Positions 63,118 through 64,000 of a stretch of DNA of 64,000 nucleotides are shown piece after piece (within the stretch, counting starts at the first letter, position 1; each line of letters begins with the position of its first letter). This DNA is from Zeugodacus cucurbitae. Lineage: Eukaryota; Arthropoda; Insecta; Diptera; Tephritidae. Position numbers and translations under genes: made by a program. The DNA lies in contig NC_071670.1 in NCBI RefSeq assembly GCF_028554725.1, forward strand, positions 55,334,501 through 55,398,500. The letters run 5' to 3'. Below the pieces are notes generated by a model that did not search any database, was not told where the DNA came from, and saw nothing but the letters and a program-made list of their open reading frames with translations.

Positions 63118-63930
63118 ATTTAATGCAAGACTAAGATTTTTTTTGGAAATTATAAAGAAAAACAAAATGCACACCATGTGGGGAAATGAGTTTCGAAGTT
63201 ATAATCAAAATTTAAATTCAAGATTAAAAATCTAGATTTAATTCAAGACTAAGATTTTTTTGAAATTATAACGAAGAACAAAATGTACACCATGTGGTGA
63301 AATGAGTTTCGAAGTTGTAATCAAAATTTAAATTCAAGAATAAAAATAAAAATTCGAGACTAAGATTTTTTTAAAAATTTTAACGAAAAACAAAATATAC
63401 TCCTTGTGGTGAATTGAGTTTCGAAGTTGTAATCAAAATTTAAAATCAAGTTTTAATTCAAGACTAAGGTTTTTTTGAAAATTATAACGAAAAACAAAAT
63501 ATACAACATGTGGTGAAATGAGTTTCGAAGTAGTAATCAAAATTTAATTTCAAGAATAAAAATAAAAATTCCAGACTAAGATTTTTTTTTAAATTTTAAC
63601 GAAAAACAAAATATACTCCATGTGGTGAATTGAGTTTCGAAGTTGTAATCAAAATTTAAAATCAAGTTTTAATTCAAGACTAAGGTTTTTTTGAAAATTA
63701 TAACGAAAAACAAAATATACAACATGTGGTGAAATGAGTTTCGAAGTTGTAATCAAAATTTAAAATCAACATTTAATGCAAGACTAAGATTTTTGAGAAA
63801 TTTTAACGAAAAACAAAATATACACCATGTGGTGAATGGATTTTCGAATCTATATTCTCATGATTGTAAGCAAAATGTTTTGGCTCAAGTGAAATTACAT
63901 TAAAATCTAGATTTAATTCAAGACTATAAA
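63118..63930. repeat. Tandem satellite, ~105-118 bp unit, about 7 copies
   Basis: Unit starts at 'caagactaagatttttt' near 63125, 63244, 63355, 63459, 63572, 63675 and 63778, with a partial at about 63923. Each contains 'acgaaaaacaaaat', 'caccatgtggtg' and 'gagtttcgaagttgtaatc'. Copies vary in length at the A/T-rich junction (an extra 'aataaaaataaaaatt' in alternate copies), suggesting a higher-order two-unit repeat. The inner CACCA-TG-TGGTG is a short inverted repeat. Confidence 0.85.
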
Positions 63931-64000
63931 GGTTAAGGATTATTCAAGGACCATGATCAATTTCGAAAAAATGTTATATAATCGTTTTCGTTAGAAATCA
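63931..64000. other. Right edge, nothing recognised
   Basis: Seventy AT-rich bases after the satellite with no feature. Confidence 0.5.

Noticed and set aside
1..64000. CRISPR array, bacterial defence operon or integrated virus
   Set aside because: No direct-repeat/spacer pattern, no operon-like bacterial genes and no viral polymerase, capsid or envelope frames were found.

Overview
This is nuclear DNA from a higher fly. It is AT-rich, has short introns with GT/AG borders inside compact genes and very long introns elsewhere, and all recognisable proteins resemble Drosophila proteins. Several dispersed repeats, together with the many ACATATGTA-type palindromes and TATG microsatellites, look like those I associate with tephritid fruit flies (Bactrocera/Zeugodacus/Ceratitis). 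The tephritid assignment is inference.

Layout. The left 25.8 kb is almost entirely the minus-strand small heat shock gene HspB8 (Drosophila CG14207 type). Four coding exons can be placed at 25789-25611, 6596-6558, 2248-2176 and 383-288, separated by introns of about 19, 4.3 and 1.8 kb; the 3' exon(s) lie beyond the left edge. These introns carry transposon remnants, including a 699-bp piggyBac-type element with TTAA ends (7061-7759) and a 489-bp pogo-type element (20639-21127). From 25.8 to 37 kb there is intergenic DNA with a 1.3-kb dispersed repeat, a 0.5-kb degenerate tetranucleotide array and another decayed pogo-type copy.

The right half is gene-dense (37.0-60.5 kb): IntS6 (-, single coding exon), GINS1/PSF1 (-), RTEL1 helicase (+, nine coding exons), a possible 38-aa small protein (+), an unrecognised 182-aa protein (-), lin-52 (-, four exons), an RPUSD2-type pseudouridine synthase (+), a NANP-type HAD phosphatase (+, three exons), and a divergent PRMT-family protein (+, two exons) that has lost both glutamates of the catalytic double-E loop. 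The last 3.5 kb is intergenic, with a possible terminal exon of a minus-strand gene and a diverged ~110-bp tandem satellite.

How the genes relate. Two pairs are divergently arranged over short shared promoters: GINS1/RTEL1 (316 bp between start codons, both replication factors) and lin-52/RPUSD2 (408 bp). Otherwise the genes are independent housekeeping functions: transcription/snRNA processing (IntS6), replication and genome stability (GINS1, RTEL1), cell-cycle transcription control (lin-52), RNA modification, sugar-phosphate metabolism and proteostasis. I found no bacterial-type system, CRISPR array, tRNA or rRNA. The most interesting signals are the likely inactive PRMT, the 39-nt HspB8 microexon, the unrecognised convergent pair at 50.2-50.9 kb and the mobile-element remnants.
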